Shown: positions 47,839-59,100, counted from the stretch's first letter. The stretch is 64,000 nucleotides of DNA from Andalucia godoyi (GCA_009859145.1 VRVR01000045.1:112142-176141); one strand, 5' to 3'. Notes: a model not told the origin generated them from the letters alone. Numbers and translations: made by a program.

Positions 47839-49662
47839 ATGAATGAGATTCGGCGGTTGTTGAAGCAAGTTGAGAGAGAGCATGGGCGCGACTGTGTGAT
47901 TTCAGATGCAGAATCCGAGTGTTTTCGTGCGTTTGACCGTGGATCCGAGTCGTCGAATGCGGCCGCGGGTTTTGACTTTGGCGAGTGGTGTCGCGACTAT
48001 GCGAGCAAGATGCAGATAGGGGCAACTGCGACTGCGACTGGGGCCGGGGCTGGCGAGTTGCCTGTTGTGAGGAGCGAGATTCGTTGGAGAATATCGACTG
48101 TTGTGCAGATGGTGGTGTCCGGCGGGCTGAATGTCGCTGAGCGCATGGTGGACTTGACGGCGGACGACGTTTCTCGGTTTGTAGATGGATTTTGCAGCGG
48201 CTATAGCGGCTGTCCTCGGGAGGAGGGAAAACAGGCGTTGGGGCGGCTGCTTTCGGACATGGTGCAAGCGGGAGACATTGGGTATCCGTTCAAGAGGTGC
48301 TTCCTTCGCGACCATCCTCCGAGCTACTACTTTGGCAATCTGCGCGAGTATGTGCCGGTTGTTGATGATGCGCCGTTTCGCGTGCAGAATGTGAGATTTG
48401 ACCCGCGGGTGCAGGAGATCATGGATTTTCGAGTGGGTGGGAAGTGGACTACGTTTGTGACACAACCCGACGACTACGATCGGATCGATACGGCCACGGA
48501 TTTGTTCCAAGAGGCAGAGCGCTTGCGGGGAAAGCGCAGCGATCAGGCTATGAATCCCGTCGACAGCTGGCTTGTTGATGAAAAGACGCGGCTGCAGGTG
48601 GTGGGCCAGCTGATCGTGGACCGGAAATCCATCAATGCGTACGAACTCCGCGAGCAGTTGTACAAGGTTGTGAAGGAGTGCACTCAGTTCAAACCGTGCC
48701 TGGCGCTGAGCATCATCAAGTTTTTCCGCGCGCGAAAGTACTTTGATTTTAGTGCTGGCTGGGGAGACCGGCTGTTTGCCGCCATGGCTGCAAATGTAGA
48801 GCATTACGTTGGAATTGATCCAAACACTCGACTTCGCGAAGGACATGATTCCATTCGAGCAGCCTTCCAAAACGCAGTGGGTCCGACATCCAAGTTTGAA
48901 ATTGTTTATGAGCCATTTCCGAGTGCGCGTCTGCCGCCCTCTGTCGGCGCGTCTTCTGCGTCACAGGAAGGACAAAGCTACTTTGACTTGGTCTTCACAA
49001 GCCCTCCGTTTTTCGATTTCGAGATTTACAACACAGATGACTCCAATCAGAGTGTCCGGACGCATCCTCGCTCAGACGACTGGACCATCCGATTTCTGTT
49101 TGCATCAATGGGCAGATCCTGGGGGCTCCTTGTCCCAGGAGGTCACATGGCAATTCACATCACAGACGTGTACAAGCATCGCGTTTGCGAAGCCATGTGT
49201 CTTTTCGCAGGAGCCTTTTTACCCAACTGCACTTTCGGGGGGGTCATTGGTTCCAGTGGCAGCGCGGAACGCATTCGACCGTGCTGGGTGTTCTGCAAAC
49301 AGCTGGAACCGGCAGGGAGATTCAAGCAGAATTGCGCAGATCTGTTGGATCGGCTGTATCCCGAGTATTTTGACCGCGTACAGTCCGGCGAATTAGCCGA
49401 GTTTGGCGTGTTCCCGGTGGCTTCCAATCGAGGATCGAGAGCGGCATCGGGTTCATCGCATGCCTACCATAACAGGTATCAGGATGTTTCAAGAGCGAGT
49501 CGACTGTCGGATGCAGACCGCGGTCGGTCGGAGTCGCAGCGATATGTGCAGGGGAATTATCGGTCAAATGATCGCGATTCTCGAAAGCGCACCGACAGAG
49601 CAGACGACTACCGTGATTCATACACACAGCCGTCGGAAAGGTATCGGTACCAAAGAAGGTGA
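47839..49662 (+). CDS. SAM-dependent methyltransferase with a TSPPFFD motif and charged tail
   Basis: The 607-aa protein starts at ATG 47839 (MNEIRRLLKQVE). The catalytic core has a motif I-like DFSAGWGDRLFAA (from residue 303), an acidic loop HYVGIDPNT, and motif IV LVFTSPPFFDFEIY (TSPP at 387-390), then GGHMAIHITDVYKH. The [DNST]PP[FYW] motif is typical of amino-methyltransferases acting on adenine or cytosine N4/N6. The SAGWGDRL...GIDPN arrangement is one I associate with uncharacterised methyltransferases of protists and large DNA viruses. About 300 residues precede the core, including FVDGFCSGYSGCPREEGKQ. The last 80 residues are Arg/Asp/Ser/Tyr-rich (RDS, RGRSES), like RNA-associated tails. 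The substrate is unknown. Confidence 0.75.
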   Translation: MNEIRRLLKQVEREHGRDCVISDAESECFRAFDRGSESSNAAAGFDFGEWCRDYASKMQIGATATATGAGAGELPVVRSEIRWRISTVVQMVVSGGLNVAERMVDLTADDVSRFVDGFCSGYSGCPREEGKQALGRLLSDMVQAGDIGYPFKRCFLRDHPPSYYFGNLREYVPVVDDAPFRVQNVRFDPRVQEIMDFRVGGKWTTFVTQPDDYDRIDTATDLFQEAERLRGKRSDQAMNPVDSWLVDEKTRLQVVGQLIVDRKSINAYELREQLYKVVKECTQFKPCLALSIIKFFRARKYFDFSAGWGDRLFAAMAANVEHYVGIDPNTRLREGHDSIRAAFQNAVGPTSKFEIVYEPFPSARLPPSVGASSASQEGQSYFDLVFTSPPFFDFEIYNTDDSNQSVRTHPRSDDWTIRFLFASMGRSWGLLVPGGHMAIHITDVYKHRVCEAMCLFAGAFLPNCTFGGVIGSSGSAERIRPCWVFCKQLEPAGRFKQNCADLLDRLYPEYFDRVQSGELAEFGVFPVASNRGSRAASGSSHAYHNRYQDVSRASRLSDADRGRSESQRYVQGNYRSNDRDSRKRTDRADDYRDSYTQPSERYRYQRR

Positions 49663-50189
49663 TTTGGGCAGCGATTCTGTCCCGTGGAGTAGCAGGACAG
49701 CTCCGCATACACAATGCCCTAGGTACCAAACACTGCTCTGTATCACCATCATTAGGTAGACGGTAGAGGCTCCTCACACAGGTCTAGTGTCATCCATTAT
49801 TATCGAGAACACGCCTCCCTCCTCTCCCACTCGGGACAACTTTGCTTGCGGCAGCCAGTCGACTTTTATTTCAATCGGATCTCGCTTCGCAACTTCTGCA
49901 TTTTGCAGAATGACGAATCACGCGAATAATAATGATGATAATAATGATGATGATAATAGTAATAATAAAAGATGGAATACATTATGGACATTCATTCGAG
50001 ATGATACATGCTCAGAAAGTCTGCCATGGTCTTGCGTAAAATTGTGCCGAGCACCGTCCAAGCCTCGCTAAGGTACGCCAAAAGCTTCCAAGGCACCCAT
50101 TTGAGTGTTTTTGAGAGACCGCCGTATCCTTGACTGCTGGCGACAGAAAACTGGGTGCGCCTTTGCGCACTGTCGTGCAAAGAAACTGG
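49663..50189. other. Convergent spacer
   Basis: 3' flanks of the methyltransferase and LRR receptor 1, with an AAT/GAT-rich tract at about 49925-49970. No gene. Confidence 0.6.
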
Positions 50190-53100
50190 CTAAAGTTGCT
50201 GATTGCTTTCAATCAGGTTTTCTGTGAGCGATTCCTGAGCAGAAGGCTTGGGGCGGCTGCGCCACTTTCTTGCAAACTGCTCTAGCAACATCCAAATCAG
50301 AACTGCAGAGAATCCACTGTTCAGCAGAAATACAATTGTGCCAGCTCCGTCCACATCTTGCACGGCGAGCACTTGCGATTGCACGGAGCACGCGAGATTC
50401 ACAAGTAAAATTCCAAGAGAGATGATTTCAACCGAGTTTTCAACACTGCGATGGTACGGAGAAGCGATCGCTTGTAAGCTCTCAGCAACAACCAGCAAAC
50501 ATGCGACGAGCATCGTGCGATACTCGGACAGAGAAGGGACGGTCACGTATGCCGCCACGAAAAGAATCCGACGAAGCATCACCACCAGTTCCCACCACCT
50601 CCTGTTTGACTTGTACGAGCCAAACAACAGCGAGTACACGTACATCCGCCGTGTATCTGGCTTTGCAGTTCCTGACAAGACGCCACTTCTCCAGACAAAG
50701 CATGCCAAAACACCGGGAATCACGACAACATAGACAGCAAACAGAATCGCCGACACCGCTTGCAACATCGCTGAACAACGCTCGTCTGGATAGAAAACGA
50801 GATAAGATTTACCGTCGCCGGCATCGGTGGTGCAGGACAGGGAAGCAAGAACTGCTGAAATGGCGGACATGAAAAGAAACATGAACAGGAAAATGGCCGA
50901 TCGGCGGCAGCGATCTATCCAGCGTTTCCTGGATAGCGCAGATGCCCGTCGCAGCCGAAACGTTCCCACACACCAAATGAGCACCACAAGGCACAACGCA
51001 AACCATGGAGCCGTCACTGCCAGCGTGTAACTGGCCGTATAATCCCACGTCGTGAAGAAGCACTCAGGACCAGCGACTGTCACCATCGTCGTCGAAGAGG
51101 CACCGTGGGTGAAAATATATAATCCAGATGTCATGGGAGTGCGGATAAAAAATAGTGCCTGCCAGAAAAACACAAGCACTTTGACCAGTGCAGAAGAAGA
51201 GGAACCTACAAAAAACGACCACGCAATCAAGCCAGTCACGGCAAGAATCGCAAATACTCCAAAAAACGCCAGTCCGGCAGACGTCGGACACTCCGTACAT
51301 CGGTCTCCGATACGGAAGTATCCTGATGAACACGTGGAGCACAGTCGTCCTTCATACCCTGATTTACACGGCCCTGCCGGGGTAGCATCGCACTGTGTCC
51401 AGTCAGTTCCTGCGAGTGGACAAATCTCAATGGCCTTTGGATACGACTGGTTGTTCATCATCTGCAAGTACGTCACGGAGGGAGACGCGTAGTACCCCTT
51501 TTGCGCAAGCATGTTGCCGCTTTCTCGAAGTGCAATAAGCATATTTCCGTACGGAATATCCGCTTCGGTGTGGAAAGAGCAATCAGCATTCGACAAACAT
51601 CGAGTACAATGCGGAGGTTTGCCGTAGAATCCCGGGCGGCATACGCAATTTTCAAAGTCGAAGAACGCTGGATCGGCTTGAAGTGCCAACCGACCCACCT
51701 TCGCTTGCACACATGACATGCTAGTGCTGTACGGGTAGTTGGTAGCTCCGTCGTACTGAAATTGCTGCTGGTTCGTGTTGGACAGCAAAGACCTCCGTGC
51801 GTTGGGATTGTTACGAATGTCAAACGAGGACAGCAACGGAAGAGACAGCACGTAGTCGAGATGCACAGAAAGGTCGTTTGAGGAGACATCCAAAGAAGAG
51901 AGGCCAGGGAGAAATTGAAGAATTTGAAAGAATGAAAACGACGGAAGAGAGCACGTTTCGCCAAGATAGTCAAATTCAAATCCAGGAAAATGGGCAGGCA
52001 TTCTGCTGTCCTTCATTATCAGAGACGTCAGGGAATAATACGCAGATTTGTTGCAGTAGCTGCACAAGTTGTAGTCAACAACGCCCGGAATTCCAGTAAT
52101 GGAGTTCCCTGACAGGTCAAGCTTTTCCAAGTGTGTTGCAGAGTCCACAACTGCTCCTGGTGATTTGACACTGTTGCACGCGTACAATGGAAAGACATCA
52201 TCATACAAGTTGTAGGCAAGCGAGAGAGATCGCAGCGGAGATCCGCTCGCGAACAAATCCGACGGAAACTTCCCGCTGAACATGTTGTAACTAAGATCCA
52301 GCGATATAAGTGACGAGAACTCTGAAATGTTGGCAAAAGGGAACGAGGAGATGCGATTGTTAGAAAGGTCTAGGAGAATCAGAGAAGCTAAAGAACAATT
52401 AGGGAACGACGTGAAATTGTTGTACCCGAAAAAAGCAAAATTAAGACCATCTTGGATGCAAAAACATGATGGAATTGGACCCACGAGAGCATTTCCATGA
52501 AAGTCCAAGGTTACTAAGCCTTGTCCGAAGGAGCCACAATTCACCTCACCGGAAAGTCGATTGTTGTTTAGTAAAAGTATCTCAAGGAGCGACAAACTTC
52601 CCAAAGACGAGGGAATGGTGCCGCTCAGCCGGTTGGAGGACAGGTCCAAATACCGAAGCTGCGACAGACCACCAAGTGATGAAGGAATCGATCCGGTCAG
52701 CTGATTTGCGTACAGGCCCAGTTCCTGAAGTTGTGGCAGATTGCCAAGCGATGGGGGAATGAGTCCGGTCAGCTGATTACAAGACAGGTCCAAGAGCAGA
52801 AGCTGAGACAGATTACCGAGCGACGGCGGAATCGACCCTGTCAGTTGATTAGAATACAGAGACAGCAGCCGAAGTTGTGAAAGGTTTCCAAGTGATGCAG
52901 GAATCGACCCAGTCAGCTGATTGGAAAACAGCGTCAAGAACAGAAGCTGGGACAGATTACTGAGCGATGAAGGAATGGCTCCAGTCAGCTCGTTGGAATA
53001 CAGGTCCAGGTTCTGAAGCTGCGATAGATTGCCCAACGACTGCGGAATCGACCCGGTCAGTTGATTAGAAGACAGATCCAAGTACTGAAGTAGTGAAAAC

Positions 53101-54098
53101 TTGCCTAATAACGAAGGAATTGATCCCTCCAGTTGATTCGAATTCAGGTCCAAGTACTGAAGCTGCGAGAGAGTGCCCAGTGATTCGGGAATGGACCCAG
53201 TCAGCAAATTCAACGACAGATCCAACTGCTGCAGCTTCGAGAGAGTGCCCAGGGACTCCGGGATCGACCCATTCAGCTGATTGGAATGCAAAACAATTTC
53301 CACAATTCGTCCTGTTGCCGCATCGCACACATAACCGCCGAGTGGAGGAGAGCAGCATGCAGAGGAGAAGTTTGCTGGCAACGACTGCCCCCAATTGGTT
53401 GGTTGCCAACTCGGTCCACCAGTACTCGCGTACAGTTCAGCAAGCACCTCACAATCGGGTGGATGCGAAATCACAGCTCCGTGCATCCATTGATCCAAAA
53501 CATCACTGGACAAACCTTGTCGTCTCCGAGAGATCCATTTGACGGGGGCATGGTACGCAAACTTGTGATGCAGTTGTTTGGAAGAATGGCGATCTTTGAC
53601 CATTGGTCGACGCGTGGTCTCGACATGCGACGGGAGATGACGCACCACCGACTCTCGAGATTCATGTTCGGCGTTCCAAACCATTTTTGGCTGCCTCTGT
53701 AGTACCAGTTCTCGATCATGTGCACTCTGTCGTTGCGAAACGGCGTGTTCTCGAACCGACCTTTGTCGGAATTGATTCAACAGCCCAACAGCGAATGCAA
53801 GGATGCTGTCTTCGATCAATGCCAGCGTCGAAGTCTCGAACTCGGGCTCCGCCGCTGACCACCAGCTCGCATTTTGGACTGTGGCTTGCAGTAAGTTCCC
53901 GGTAGCCTGGATCGAGTGCGTCGAACTTCCAAAGACTTCATGAGAAGCCTGTAGTTTCAGCGGTGTCACGACGGCTACCGGTAGCAATCCAATTCTACCA
54001 TCAAACGAAAGGAGTGCGTGTTCGCCGATGACAAGCCAGTGTGTCGATGAAAAGAGAATCAGCATAAACCAAAACGCCGTTTGCTGTCTTGGAGTCAT
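50190..54098 (-). CDS. LRR receptor 1: signal peptide, plant-type LRRs, Cys-rich module, multi-pass membrane domain
   Basis: The 1302-aa protein starts at ATG 54098, the first ATG of the frame, with a signal peptide (AFWFMLILFSSTHWLVIG). An N-terminal region (GRIGLLP..VVTPLK) leads to an LRR cap (CEVLAELYASTGG). About ten 24-residue LRRs of plant type follow (LGNLSQLQNLDLYSNELTGAIPSS), then degenerate LRRs to about residue 760. A Cys-rich region (about 815-935) contains CRPGFYGKPPHCTRC and GYEGRLCSTCSSGY, similar to EGF/ephrin-receptor-like repeats. The remainder has eight or nine hydrophobic spans with charged loops (WWELVVMLRRILFVAA). No kinase domain is present. It is a paralogue of the 56176 gene and faces it head to head. 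Confidence 0.88.
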   Translation of the reverse strand: MTPRQQTAFWFMLILFSSTHWLVIGEHALLSFDGRIGLLPVAVVTPLKLQASHEVFGSSTHSIQATGNLLQATVQNASWWSAAEPEFETSTLALIEDSILAFAVGLLNQFRQRSVREHAVSQRQSAHDRELVLQRQPKMVWNAEHESRESVVRHLPSHVETTRRPMVKDRHSSKQLHHKFAYHAPVKWISRRRQGLSSDVLDQWMHGAVISHPPDCEVLAELYASTGGPSWQPTNWGQSLPANFSSACCSPPLGGYVCDAATGRIVEIVLHSNQLNGSIPESLGTLSKLQQLDLSLNLLTGSIPESLGTLSQLQYLDLNSNQLEGSIPSLLGKFSLLQYLDLSSNQLTGSIPQSLGNLSQLQNLDLYSNELTGAIPSSLSNLSQLLFLTLFSNQLTGSIPASLGNLSQLRLLSLYSNQLTGSIPPSLGNLSQLLLLDLSCNQLTGLIPPSLGNLPQLQELGLYANQLTGSIPSSLGGLSQLRYLDLSSNRLSGTIPSSLGSLSLLEILLLNNNRLSGEVNCGSFGQGLVTLDFHGNALVGPIPSCFCIQDGLNFAFFGYNNFTSFPNCSLASLILLDLSNNRISSFPFANISEFSSLISLDLSYNMFSGKFPSDLFASGSPLRSLSLAYNLYDDVFPLYACNSVKSPGAVVDSATHLEKLDLSGNSITGIPGVVDYNLCSYCNKSAYYSLTSLIMKDSRMPAHFPGFEFDYLGETCSLPSFSFFQILQFLPGLSSLDVSSNDLSVHLDYVLSLPLLSSFDIRNNPNARRSLLSNTNQQQFQYDGATNYPYSTSMSCVQAKVGRLALQADPAFFDFENCVCRPGFYGKPPHCTRCLSNADCSFHTEADIPYGNMLIALRESGNMLAQKGYYASPSVTYLQMMNNQSYPKAIEICPLAGTDWTQCDATPAGPCKSGYEGRLCSTCSSGYFRIGDRCTECPTSAGLAFFGVFAILAVTGLIAWSFFVGSSSSALVKVLVFFWQALFFIRTPMTSGLYIFTHGASSTTMVTVAGPECFFTTWDYTASYTLAVTAPWFALCLVVLIWCVGTFRLRRASALSRKRWIDRCRRSAIFLFMFLFMSAISAVLASLSCTTDAGDGKSYLVFYPDERCSAMLQAVSAILFAVYVVVIPGVLACFVWRSGVLSGTAKPDTRRMYVYSLLFGSYKSNRRWWELVVMLRRILFVAAYVTVPSLSEYRTMLVACLLVVAESLQAIASPYHRSVENSVEIISLGILLVNLACSVQSQVLAVQDVDGAGTIVFLLNSGFSAVLIWMLLEQFARKWRSRPKPSAQESLTENLIESNQQL
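53148..53470 (-). repeat. Near-identical tract shared by the two LRR receptor genes (copy 1)
   Basis: Reverse-complement alignment to 56804-57126 gives 321 of 323 identical bases. It covers the LRR cap and the first two LRRs. On either side the genes diverge strongly. Confidence 0.9.
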
Positions 54099-54282
54099 GG
54101 TTGAGCAAGCACACAATGCACACACACACACAGAAAATCTGGTGAAGGAAAGAACGTTCCTCTCCGTGTGTATGAATGAGCTCCAAGAGAAAAAACATTT
54201 GAAGATCCCGCTGCTTATGGCTGCGCGGAGATGTACGGGCAAAAAAGCATCAAGTGAGGGAAGTTTGAATGTTCCTATCGTA

Positions 54283-55240
54283 TCACCCACCGCCGTTCTT
54301 GTCGGGTTTTATGCCCAAACTTGTTAGCATCAAGGCGATGAGAATATAAGAGTGAATGATATGGCAGGACGTAAGACGGAGACAGTTCCGAAGAACTCGA
54401 TCCACCATTTGAAACCCAGAAGTACCAGTCGCCATCAGAACTCTGATAATTCTGCAAATTTCGTCTCCGTCGTCACGTCCTGCTCCCGCTTCATCCGCAG
54501 ACGGACGGTATAACCGCGGCGGTCGTTCTTCACTGAAAACCATTACGTCCGTCTCGGGTTCTTTTAGCTCGTGACCACATCGACAATGCATCTTGGATCG
54601 TCCAGCTGATGAAAATTGGCATCACTGTCAAGAGGTTGAGATTGCAGCTGAGCCATCGTCAGGAGCCGATCGACAGTTGGATCGATTATCGGAGGGCGCA
54701 TCAGCAGCATTAATTGGAACAATTTGCTGTTTTTTGTTGGTAGAGTCGTTCAACCAAAATGAACAGCCGACCGAATCCTGAGCGGCGGGTGTCACGTCCA
54801 TGATGACGGCCCATGGGGCTTCTGGGAGCAGAGGACGGTCTCTCTGACAACCGGACACCAGAGGAAGCTGCTTGAACTGTATTCGCGGAAGCGTCTACCG
54901 ATTCATCATCTGAAACTTCACCGAGTTGAACCGCGGACGCTAAAAGTCTTGCTTGCACGCTTGGAAGCTGGAAGTGAAACGGGCTGGTTATCATCGGGGA
55001 TGTCACTGACGACGCACGCCAAAAGACAACGATGCGGAAACACAACGCTGGAAAAAACTGGCTCACACTCCATAACATGGAAATGTGATCTTGACGAATC
55101 AGAAGGGTGCGAATTTCTTCATCATGATTCATGACAACGAGTAGAGATGCACCGCGATGTATGCGTGAGCAGATTGTCGTCACACCTGAACCCCGAGTTT
55201 TGCCAAACGAATAACCGTGATTCCGTCCGGATCCACACAA
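54283..55240 (-). other. Possible decayed coding region in the LRR intergenic space
   Basis: Minus-strand frames here contain protein-like pieces that change frame: HISMLWSVSQFFPALCFRIV, then RRSGFGRLFILVERLYQQK, then MRPPIIDPTVDRLLTM ending in a stop near 54570, and a separate 102-aa ATG-started frame (54591-54283) with a hydrophobic stretch. They may be remnants of one membrane protein gene. I cannot name the family, and chance reading frames are the alternative. Confidence 0.3.
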
Positions 55241-55288
55241 TTCAGAGCATGTCTCCGTGAATCGCTGTTTCGCTATCCATCTTTAAAC

Positions 55289-55715
55289 TGTCATTGTCAT
55301 GCCTACGGAAGTCTACATAAACAGACACGGTTAACACTGGCCGACACCAGCACGTTTGTTTCACAGGAATTCGTGCTTACGCGTAGCCATCTATCATTCG
55401 TTCAGCGCACTGCCAAGAGGCGAACTTCCAAGACACGATCTCGTATCTGCAGTTGCATCAATCGCTGCAACTGAGGACACGAAAGCGCCTGCTTCTAGGG
55501 CCGTCAGAATCAAAATGGACCCTTCTCAGGAACGGCGTATCACGCTGAGAAAGTGGCTCATAGATTGACCGAGATTGGGAACGGAGCGCGGAACATCTAT
55601 CTGAAGAACGCCGTGAGGCGTGTTGGGGCCTATCCCCTTCCCGGCAACGGGATGCAAGACTGAATATACATGTCTATTCGTAGATATGCTTGTTCAGCGT
55701 ACAATATAGGCGTCA
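55289..55715 (+). mobile_element. Relic B: Fanzor/TnpB-type element with deleted core
   Basis: The left block (55289-55382) aligns with relic A, though A carries about 66 bp here that B lacks. An ORF then reaches ASRAVRIKMDPSQERR and LRKWLID (ATG 55515), like the TnpB/Fanzor N-terminal helix. It jumps directly into the C-terminal end: DRDW (55567-55578), one extra G, then NGARNIYLKNAVRRVGAYPL, with PGNGMQD and a stop. DRDxNGARNI is the RuvC-III motif of TnpB/Fanzor. At least two single-base shifts break the frame. The right end (ACAATATAGGCGTCA) matches relics A and C. It lies between the two LRR genes. Confidence 0.75.
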
Positions 55716-56175
55716 TTGCCCAAGTTTTCTCTTCTTTTAAAACTTAAAACTTCTCTTTTTCTAGTCTTATGAATGTTTCTTCGGCCGTCTGCTGTGAGCA
55801 GGACATACGACATCTGTACCTCAACCTTACGACACCGGGCTGCCGCGGGTCCCGTCCGATTCTTCCGCACCGGGATCTCACTACCTCTTTTTGGAAGCAA
55901 GACTGACTGCGTGTGGATAGCAGTGTTCATGCAGGTGTGACAACCGAACGTTCGACAAATGTCGATAGGATTTTTTTTTCCCGCTTTTGGAGGTGCAAAT
56001 TGCTTTGTGGATTCGTGTGCTTCCGCAGGTTTGTCACGAGCTTCACGGCAGCACACTGAAAGATACCGGAATCCGGACCCAGTTGTATGAAGAAAGAAAG
56101 AAAGAAAGAAAGAAAGGACGAACTTAGCTTAATTCCCTGCCGCGTGCATCATCATTTCTACCTGTGTTCACAAGT
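55716..56175. other. 5' flank of LRR receptor 2
   Basis: No gene with an ATG. A GAAA tract lies at about 56093-56116, shortly before the start of the receptor gene. Confidence 0.5.
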
Positions 56176-59100
56176 ATGGCTTTGCGTCTGCAATTCGTTC
56201 GTTTTGTCTCGCTTGCTTTGGTCTTGTGGATCTCGCGGGTACTGGTCACGGGCAGACCCGCAGATGCTGTGTACAGCGGGAGAATCGGGCTGCTCCCGGA
56301 GTCTGTCGTGACTCCGCTTAAACAGCAAATTTCACAAGACGTTCTTGGAATGCCGCAGCACTGCAGTCCATCCACCAGGATCATGATGCGTGCGACAGTC
56401 GTGAATGCCACTTGGTGGGTGTCCTTGGAACGGCAGTTCGAGGCGTCGATGCTTGCATTGATTGAAGAGAGCGTCCTCGGGTTTGCTGCAGGACTGGTGG
56501 ATCAATTTCAACGTACGGCACTGAGACAGCCGACTGCCGGTGCAAATCAGCTGGCGCAACAGCAACGGCATTCTGAACTCCATTACCCAAGCCCAGGTTC
56601 GTTACCAAGCGCTGCGAAACGCAGCCCTCAATCTCATATGATGTTTGAGAACGAACTGACCGGCACAGCACGCGATTCAAAGAGTCGAAGACGACATGGA
56701 ACCATGCATCATGTTCGGCTTGCGCGACAACGTCTTGCTCACAGCAGGCCGCTGGAAGTTACGGACACTGTTCTCGTTCCATCAGATCATGATGCTGGCG
56801 TGGTTTCGCATCCACCCGATTGTGAGGTGCTTGCTGAACTGTACGCGAGTACTGGTGGACCGAGTTGGCAACCAACCAATTGGGGGCAGTCGTTGCCAGC
56901 AAACTTCTCCTCTGCATGCTGCTCTCCTCCACTCGGCGGTTATGTGTGCGATGCGGCAACAGGACGAATTGTGGAAATTGTTTTGCATTCCAATCACCTG
57001 AATGGGTCGATCCCGGAGTCCCTGGGCACTCTCTCGAAGCTGCAGCAGTTGGATCTGTCGTTGAATTTGCTGACTGGGTCCATTCCCGAATCACTGGGCA
57101 CTCTCTCGCAGCTTCATTACTTGGACTTATCTTTCAATCAGTTGCCAGAATCGATTCCGCAGTCGCTGGGCAACATGTTGCAGCTTCAGTACTTGGATCT
57201 GTCTTCTAATCAACTGACCGGGTCGATTCCGCAGTCGTTGGGCGATCTGCCAGAACTGCAGCTGCTGGATCTCTCTTTGAACCAGCTGAATGGGTCCATT
57301 CCGGTGTCGCTGAGCAATCTGTCGGAACTGCAACTGTTGGATCTATCTTTCAACCAGCTGAAGGGATCCATTCCGGCGTCGCTGGGCAATCTCTCGCAAC
57401 TCCAGTCCTTCATCGTGTCGTCAAACCAACTCGCGGGATCCATTCCTGCCTTTTTCGAAGGCACATCTCAGTTGGAAATCTTGGATGTTCACGAAAACAA
57501 GTTTTCACAGTTTCCTGCGTCTCTGTGCAATATGACTTCATTGCAAGTCGTTGTGCTGTCGAAGAATGAATTGACGGAGTTTGCAAACTGTAGCTCTGCA
57601 CCGTTTGTGACGTTGATGCTGTCTGATAATCAACTGTCGGCGTTTCCTTTCGGGACTGTATTTTCCTGGCCATCGTTGCAGTCGCTCGACGTGTCTCGGA
57701 ATATGCTTGGCGGCTCCTTTCCGCTTGTTCCCAACAAACTGTCCTTGAAAGTCCTGTCTCTTGCTCACAACAATTTCACCGATGCTTTTCCACTGTCCCC
57801 GTGCGGTCATAACTATGCTGATGGAAAATCTGATTTCCCGGCTGCTTCTCCGAGTTCCGGTCTTTTCTTTTTGGATGTTTCCGGTAATCATGTTTCCGGG
57901 TTTGGTTTTGGAAACCCTTCTCAAAATTGTCAGCTACTTTGCAGCTTACGCTACTGGTCGTTGACAACTCTCAAATTGTCTGGCACGCATTTGCTGGGAA
58001 CTTCCACTGATCCTATTTGCAATGCATTCGGCTCAACCTGGAACCACGGGTTTCTTCCGATATCAGATTTCCTTCAGCTGTTTCCATCTTTGCAGACGCT
58101 GGACCTGAGCGGAAACGATGTGAACGGATCGTTGGATAGCATCTTTGAACTTCCGCAACTTGTTTCACTGGATCTGACCGGAAACCCGTCTTTGCGATTG
58201 GATGTCGCGCTCTCTCCGCAAAACCGAAAGAAGGTGCAGCTCAACCCATTAACGCTTTATGCGTACAGCGACGCCATGACATGTTATCAAGCTACGTACG
58301 AGTTGTTGACGGTGCAAGTCGATCCAGCCTTCTTCGCGTACTCCAACTGCCAGTGTCGGCCTGGATATTATGGCAAACCACCATCCTGTCAGAAATGCAA
58401 GGGTTCTTTATTGGATGCTACGTGCTCCTTCCAGTCGGATGACCTTCCGAAGGCATTTAAATTCGACCCCGCCGCAGCATGGAACGCAAGTGGCAATATC
58501 ATTGCCAACGAGGGTTTCTATGCGAGTCCGTCCTTCACGTACGACGAAATGGTGGCCGACATTGGCTATCCGTCTTTCATTCAGCCATGTCGAGGTGCTG
58601 CGACCGATGAAACCCCTTGTAAGCCGTCCACAAGCGGGCCTTGCTCACGCGGCTACGAAGGCCGTTTGTGTTCAAAGTGTGCATCTGATTTCTTCCATTC
58701 AGGGGACAGCTGTCTTTCTTGTCCCTCAGGGGTTTCCCTCGTGCTTTTTGGCATGATCATCGTTCTTGTTCTCATTGGACTGATTCTCTGGTCCTTTTTT
58801 GTCGGGACATCGGCTTCCGGTTCTGCAAAGATCATTGTGTTCTTTTCGCAGTCTCTCTTTTTCATCCGTCCTCCAATGACAAGCGGATTGTACTCGACGA
58901 CTCACAGCGGCTCGTCCTTCGCCATGCTGTCTCTCGCTGGGCCGAAGTGTTTTTATCCGGAGTGGTCGTTCGACACAAATTATGCTGTTGCTGTCTCAAG
59001 CACAGTCATGTTCCCGGTGATATCGGGTCTCATCTGGAGCATAGGTGCGTTGATGATGCGTGTCTCTCGCCGATCATCCCCAGCGCGATCTAGAGCATGG

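Noticed and set aside
50190-51060. Membrane region of LRR receptor 1 as a separate transporter gene
   Set aside because: The frame is continuous from the signal peptide through LRR and Cys-rich parts, and receptor 2 has the same order.
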